From contig JAJYSD010000020.1 of assembly GCA_021793745.1 (NCBI GenBank), forward strand, positions 1 to 9,335: a stretch of 9,335 nt of DNA, written 5' to 3'. The first letter of the stretch is position 1. Each line of letters opens with the position of its first letter. Shown piece after piece: positions 5,663 to 9,335 of this stretch. The position numbers were made by a program, and so were the translations under genes. A model generated the notes under the pieces. That model was given only the letters and a program-made list of their open reading frames with translations, searched no databases and had not been told where the DNA came from. Origin of the DNA: Bacillota bacterium (GTDB lineage: Bacteria; Bacillota; Bacilli; Thermoactinomycetales; DSM-44946).

Positions 5663-7115
5663 TCCACACCCCTCCCTGAATCTCTTCGGCGAGATGACGC
5701 AAGAGGGACGGACCGAAAACCGAACCGCAGGTAGGGCATCTTCCCGCCCGCTCAAAGGCGCGGATCAGCTCCTCCGAACGCCGGCGAATTTCCTCTTCCC
5801 TCTCCGCTATGTAATGGACCGCCCTTTTGATGCGCTGCTGCAAATCCCCCATCCGGTCCCGCCGCTCCTTCAACCTTTGATGCAAGCGGCAGGACTGATC
5901 CAGGCCTTCCCACAGGAGCCTCGCCCGCTCCGCCCCCTCCAAACGGCGCAGGAGGCGGACGGCGCTTTTCCGCTCCTCTTCCCGGTCGGATCGCTCCCTG
6001 CGAAGGGCCTGCAAATTCCTGAGCCGGAGCATCGCCTCCCCCAATGTTTCCGCGAGATGAACCGCCGTATCGAGGGCGTCGGTACGGGCCACCACCCTCT
6101 CGCACTGCTCCATATCCCGGCGGTAGTCGGCCCATTTCGTCTTCAGACGCTTCAGGCGGCGAATCCGCTCATGAACGCCCTCCGCCTCCCGGAGGCGTTG
6201 AGCCCCTTCCTCCAGGCGGGCGGTACGGGACCGCACCCGTTGCCAATGCTCCTGCTCTTCCCGCCCCTTTCGCCAATGGGCGGCGAGGCTTCGGAGGTGC
6301 CCCAGACGCCTCCCATCCTCCATCAGCCGGCCGAGGACCTTCTCCGCTTCCGGAAGCTTCTCCAGGTCCGCCAGCCGCCGGCGGACCCGATCCATCGCTT
6401 CCCGACAATCCGCCAAATCCGCTGCCAGTTGTCGAAGCCGACGCAGGAGCTCCTGCTCCCGTACCGCCTCTTCGTACATCGCACCGGCTCGGTCCAACTG
6501 CTCCCGATACCGGGGAAGCACATCGAAGGGCTTCAACGCCTCTTTCCGCTTCTCCATCTCCTCTTCCAAAAATTTGATCCGGGAGGAGACGGCCCGCTGA
6601 TCCCTGGCGGTCTGATTTTGCGCCAGGTCCAGGAGATGTGCGCCGCTGATTCGTCCGATCGATTTGGCCCTCATCCCCCCGCTTTCCGACAGGAGAAAGG
6701 GACCCTCGAGCTGCTGGCCGATCTGCACCGTCAATTCCCGGTCCTCGTCCAGCTGCAGGGGAACCATGCCATGGGCCTCCAACACTTCATCGGGCACATC
6801 ACTGCCAAACCCTTCAAAAACCCGCTCATTCCCTTCAGGATCCCGAATCAAATAACGGTTGACCGAGGAGGACCGTTCCCGGACGATCTGCGTCCCGTCG
6901 GAAAGGATGAGGGTCACCCGGCAGCGGGATGCGCCGGTTCGGATAAAATCGCTTCCCCGGGGCTGGTTGTACAGCACCCAGCGCAAGGCGCGCAAAATCG
7001 CGCTCTTGCCGCTATCCGACGGACCTACGAACACGTTGAGCCCCTCGGAAAAGGTGATCTCCGTCCGTTCATGGGATTGAAAATTTTCGATGACAAGGCC
7101 TTTAAATTTCTTCAA
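5628..7115 (-). CDS. Rad50/SbcC-like ATPase, N-terminal half with Walker A and zinc hook
   Basis: The 495-residue product starts MKKFKGLVIENFQSHERTEI, the classic opening of Rad50/SbcC/RecF-type ATPases. It shows Walker A GPSDSGKS (31-38), a Q-loop region VQIGQQLEGPFLL (about 130-142), and a long Leu/Arg/Glu-rich coiled coil (about 175-455) with loosely repeating helical units. A single zinc-hook motif CPTCG (460-464) comes close to the C-terminus. After the hook only about 30 residues follow, so the returning coil and Walker B lobe are missing here and are supplied by the next two genes. The TTG start at 7115 overlaps the nuclease stop as TTGA. GAAGGTG is 7 nt upstream and the call fits the family N-terminus. 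With the adjacent Mre11-like nuclease it should form a DNA-end-processing complex on the nucleoid. Confidence 0.88.
   Translation of the reverse strand: MKKFKGLVIENFQSHERTEITFSEGLNVFVGPSDSGKSAILRALRWVLYNQPRGSDFIRTGASRCRVTLILSDGTQIVRERSSSVNRYLIRDPEGNERVFEGFGSDVPDEVLEAHGMVPLQLDEDRELTVQIGQQLEGPFLLSESGGMRAKSIGRISGAHLLDLAQNQTARDQRAVSSRIKFLEEEMEKRKEALKPFDVLPRYREQLDRAGAMYEEAVREQELLRRLRQLAADLADCREAMDRVRRRLADLEKLPEAEKVLGRLMEDGRRLGHLRSLAAHWRKGREEQEHWQRVRSRTARLEEGAQRLREAEGVHERIRRLKRLKTKWADYRRDMEQCERVVARTDALDTAVHLAETLGEAMLRLRNLQALRRERSDREEERKSAVRLLRRLEGAERARLLWEGLDQSCRLHQRLKERRDRMGDLQQRIKRAVHYIAEREEEIRRRSEELIRAFERAGRCPTCGSVFGPSLLRHLAEEIQGGVWSAAAGKGDPEN
5669..5676 (-). promoter_or_regulatory. Internal ribosome site for the small coiled-coil gene
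   Basis: On the minus strand GGGAGGGG lies inside the 3' end of the N-terminal ATPase gene, 6 nt before the GTG at 5662. Its presence argues that the split is a real gene boundary with re-initiation and not a sequencing error. Confidence 0.6.
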
Positions 7116-8104
7116 TCCTCCACACCTTCCCCGTATCCGAACCGCTCCTGCACCTCGCCGATCCGAGCAAGCGCTTCAAGCCGCACTTCATCCTCCACTC
7201 CCGTCAGCTGCGCGATCTCCTCGATAATGTCGGTCACCGCCAGGTGCCGAAAATTTCCCCCTGCCCGGATTTGCTGAACAAAGCTGGCCATCTTCTCTTC
7301 CCGGAACATCGCCTTCTCCATGTAGGAACGATCCAACACCGTTTCTCCCGCGGCGGCGCAGCGCAGAGGAAGAATTCGGACGCGGATCTCTCCCTCCACC
7401 TCGATGACGGCTACCTGGGGACGGCGGCGAATCTCCGAAGGGTGGTTATTGATCCGGGCGAGCGCCCCCGGATTGACAATGTAGCGACCTCCGCGTCGCT
7501 GCACCGGAAAACCGGCGTGATAATGGCCGGTCAGCAGCACATCCACCGCATCGAACCAGAGATGGTCGACGAGCGTGTGGGGAACCTCTGCAGGCAGCGC
7601 CCGATCGACGGCCATCCCGTGGACCATATGGATGCAGACGTCGGCACCGGTTCGGTTTTCCACGGCGTAATCGAGGGCCGGATCCCGCTTGTCCAAATCG
7701 TAATGAAAGGATTGCCCCGAAAGCTGGACCGACACCCCGCCCTTTTCCAAAAGAAGCTTTTCCCCGTTCCGCAAAAGCCGAACCGTCCCAAAGGCATCCA
7801 ACAAACCCAGCATCGATCGATCGACCGTTTCCGGGTTGTGGCCGTAAATGTCGTGGTTGCCGGCGATCAAATAAAGGGGGACCTGCAATCGGCGGAAAAG
7901 GGCTGCGAACTCCCGGACAACCGCCGGTGAAATATCCGGACGGTCAAACAGATCCCCGCCATGGAGAACCGCATCCACCTCTTCCCGATTAGCCAGCTCA
8001 ACCACTTCCTGCAGCTTCTCCCGGATCGCCCGGGGAAAGTCGTCGGTCCGGCTGCGGGGAGAGGTTCCGCGGATATGCGTATCGGTTACATAAAGAAAGC
8101 GCAC
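7112..8104 (-). CDS. Mre11/SbcD-like DNA repair exonuclease (metallophosphoesterase)
   Basis: The 330-residue product has the complete calcineurin-like phosphoesterase motif set of Mre11/SbcD nucleases: DTH (Asp8, His10), GGDLFDRP (Asp51, Asp54), GNHD (Asn83, His84, Asp85), VHG (His162) and GHYH (His194, His196), followed by NPGALAR. These ligands hold two metal ions, usually manganese, for nuclease activity. A helical C-terminal tail (about 255-330) may bind the partner ATPase, as the capping region of Mre11 does. The start is GTG at 8104, preceded by AAGGGTGA at 6-nt spacing and 6 nt after the recX stop. The stop overlaps the ATPase start by 4 nt, so translation is coupled. It is distinct in length from full sbcD (about 390-410 residues). 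I left the symbol empty because the usual sbcCD pair may exist elsewhere in the genome. Confidence 0.92.
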   Translation of the reverse strand: MRFLYVTDTHIRGTSPRSRTDDFPRAIREKLQEVVELANREEVDAVLHGGDLFDRPDISPAVVREFAALFRRLQVPLYLIAGNHDIYGHNPETVDRSMLGLLDAFGTVRLLRNGEKLLLEKGGVSVQLSGQSFHYDLDKRDPALDYAVENRTGADVCIHMVHGMAVDRALPAEVPHTLVDHLWFDAVDVLLTGHYHAGFPVQRRGGRYIVNPGALARINNHPSEIRRRPQVAVIEVEGEIRVRILPLRCAAAGETVLDRSYMEKAMFREEKMASFVQQIRAGGNFRHLAVTDIIEEIAQLTGVEDEVRLEALARIGEVQERFGYGEGVED

Positions 8105-8110
8105 CAGCCC

Positions 8111-8767
8111 TCACCCTTCCTCTTCCCGATCGGTCGACCGGACACGCTCCAGGACTTCCAACACCACCGTCGAAGAAAAGCCGCGATTCAACAGCTGGCG
8201 ACCCAGCCGCCGTTCCAGAACGGCCCAGGGAAGATCGCGCATGCGGGACAAACGGCGTTCGGCCACCTCCATGGCCAGCCGAAACTCATCCTCTTCATCC
8301 ACTTCCCCCAACACCCGGTCGATCAACTCCGGCGAAATTCCTTTCTCCTCCAGTTCCCTGCGGATTCGTGCCGCTCCATACCCTTTTCGGCTTCTCCGCT
8401 CCTCCACCCAGTCCCGGGCAAAGGCATGATCATCGAGATAACCGAAGCGGTGAAATTCCTCCAAAACAGCTTCCCTGTGGGCGGAAGAAACCCCTTTTCG
8501 TCGGAGCATCTGTTCCAGCTCCCAAGCGGTGCGCCTTTTGCTGGCGAGATACCGGAGAGCCAGCCTCCGGGCCCGGCTCCACTCCTCCGTTTCCAGAATC
8601 GAGGCCAGCCGCTCGGGATCCACCGTCATCCCCTTCGTCAAACCGCATTTGATCAGCACATCCTCTTCCACGGTGAAACGGCACGAATCATCCACAAAGA
8701 TCCGGTATCGCGGTCGACCCGGCAACCGTTCAATCCGGGTGATCACTCCGTTTTCCGTCGGATTCAT
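8111..8767 (-). CDS. recX: RecX, regulator of RecA filaments
   Basis: The 218-residue product is RecX, which binds in the groove of RecA filaments and limits or remodels them during recombination and SOS induction. It shows an N-terminal [16 protein letters not shown] region typical of Firmicute RecX, the helical repeat [23 protein letters not shown], then [18 protein letters not shown] and [15 protein letters not shown], and a C-terminal three-helix repeat ending in [15 protein letters not shown]. The ATG at 8767 overlaps the recA stop codon as ATGA. The ribosome site GGAGGAGC sits about 10 nt upstream inside recA. The start-stop overlap indicates translational coupling to recA, as in many bacteria. 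Confidence 0.96.
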   Translation of the reverse strand: MNPTENGVITRIERLPGRPRYRIFVDDSCRFTVEEDVLIKCGLTKGMTVDPERLASILETEEWSRARRLALRYLASKRRTAWELEQMLRRKGVSSAHREAVLEEFHRFGYLDDHAFARDWVEERRSRKGYGAARIRRELEEKGISPELIDRVLGEVDEEDEFRLAMEVAERRLSRMRDLPWAVLERRLGRQLLNRGFSSTVVLEVLERVRSTDREEEG

Positions 8768-9335
8768 CCGAGGGGAAGCTCCTCCGAAGAATCATCCTCC
8801 GCCCGTTTGAGGGGAGGCAGCTGGTAATGTTCCCGGATCGCCGCTTCGATCTGCTCGCGCACTTCGGGATGTTCCTTCAAAAACTGCTTGGCGTTTTCCC
8901 GCCCTTGACCCAGGCGCTCGCCGCTCCAGGAATACCAGGCACCGCTTTTGTTCACGATGTCCAAACTCGTTGCGATGTCCAGGACGCTCGCCTCGTTGGA
9001 AATGCCCTCCCCGTACATGATGTCCACATCGGCCTGTTTAAAGGGAGGCGCCACCTTGTTCTTCACCACCTTGATGCGGGTCCGGTTCCCCACCATCTCG
9101 CTTCCCTGCTTGATCGTCTCCGCTCGACGAACTTCCAGGCGGATACTGGAATAAAACTTGAGGGCCCGTCCTCCCGGGGTGGTCTCGGGGTTTCCAAACA
9201 TGACCCCCACTTTTTCCCGCACCTGGTTGATGAAGATGGCGATCGCCCTCGACTTGCTGATCACCCCCGACAGCTTCCGAAGCGCCTGGGACATGAGGCG
9301 GGCTTGAAGACCCACATGGGAATCCCCCATCTCCC
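8764..9335 (-). CDS. recA: RecA recombinase, C-terminal half (cut by window edge)
   Basis: The 189 codons present correspond to RecA from DNA-binding loop L1 ([19 protein letters not shown]) to the C-terminus. Loop L2 is included ([20 protein letters not shown], then [16 protein letters not shown]). The C-terminal domain contains [22 protein letters not shown], the WYSW segment and [16 protein letters not shown]. The tail is acidic ([11 protein letters not shown]) as in typical Bacillales RecA. RecA drives homologous pairing and LexA self-cleavage. The Walker A half, start codon and promoter lie beyond the right edge, so SOS control cannot be judged here. The stop codon overlaps the recX start. 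Confidence 0.98.
   Translation of the reverse strand, partial: EMGDSHVGLQARLMSQALRKLSGVISKSRAIAIFINQVREKVGVMFGNPETTPGGRALKFYSSIRLEVRRAETIKQGSEMVGNRTRIKVVKNKVAPPFKQADVDIMYGEGISNEASVLDIATSLDIVNKSGAWYSWSGERLGQGRENAKQFLKEHPEVREQIEAAIREHYQLPPLKRAEDDSSEELPLG

Noticed and set aside
5433..7277. A 614-codon plus-strand open frame opposite the ATPase genes
   Set aside because: It is antisense to frames with clear Walker A, zinc-hook and coil motifs. Its translation is Pro/His/Leu-rich without domain features, as expected for the reverse of GC-rich coding DNA.
1..9335. CRISPR arrays, tRNA/rRNA genes, insertion sequences or attachment sites
   Set aside because: No regularly spaced repeats, no tRNA-like clover sequence, no transposase motifs and no terminal repeats were seen on either strand.

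Overview
The window is a chromosomal segment from an endospore-forming, fairly GC-rich Firmicute of the Bacillales. The family Thermoactinomycetaceae is my best guess from gene content and order, but I could not test it. SpoVS, RNase Y with YmdB, strong AGGAGG-type ribosome sites, frequent GTG/TTG starts and a textbook sigma-H-type promoter all fit this placement. Every gene I can support lies on the minus strand, so the window reads biologically from right to left. The long plus-strand open frames are antisense shadows of conserved genes.

Right part (9335 to 4738) is a tightly packed DNA-repair cluster. It runs recA (C-terminal half only, cut by the window edge), then recX (4-nt overlap), an Mre11/SbcD-like metallophosphoesterase (6-nt gap), and a Rad50/SbcC-like ATPase. 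The ATPase is not one gene. It is split into three overlapping frames: an N-terminal half with Walker A, a long coil and a CxxC zinc hook; an 87-residue coiled-coil protein; and a C-terminal half with the Walker B and H-loop. All neighbours overlap or nearly touch, which suggests one translationally coupled operon and a multi-subunit Mre11-Rad50-type complex co-expressed with RecA. This is the most unusual part of the window.

Middle part (4737 to 1886): a 362-nt gene-free leader holds inverted repeats and a possible -10 box. It is followed by rny (membrane-anchored RNase Y) and ymdB (metallophosphoesterase of the YmdB family). An intrinsic terminator starts at the rny stop codon and sits just ahead of the ymdB ribosome site, so ymdB probably depends on readthrough.

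Left part (1885 to 1): spoVS has its own sigma-H-type promoter and a terminator. A zinc membrane-type dipeptidase follows, whose ribosome site abuts that terminator. Then comes a 279-nt spacer with a UUCG-capped hairpin and a candidate sigma-A promoter. Last is the start of korA (2-oxoacid:ferredoxin oxidoreductase alpha subunit, N-terminal 110 codons, TTG start), which runs off the left edge. From memory, rny-ymdB-spoVS-dipeptidase-korAB is a common Bacillales order. The nuclease/split-ATPase block between recX and rny is the accessory-looking insertion in it.
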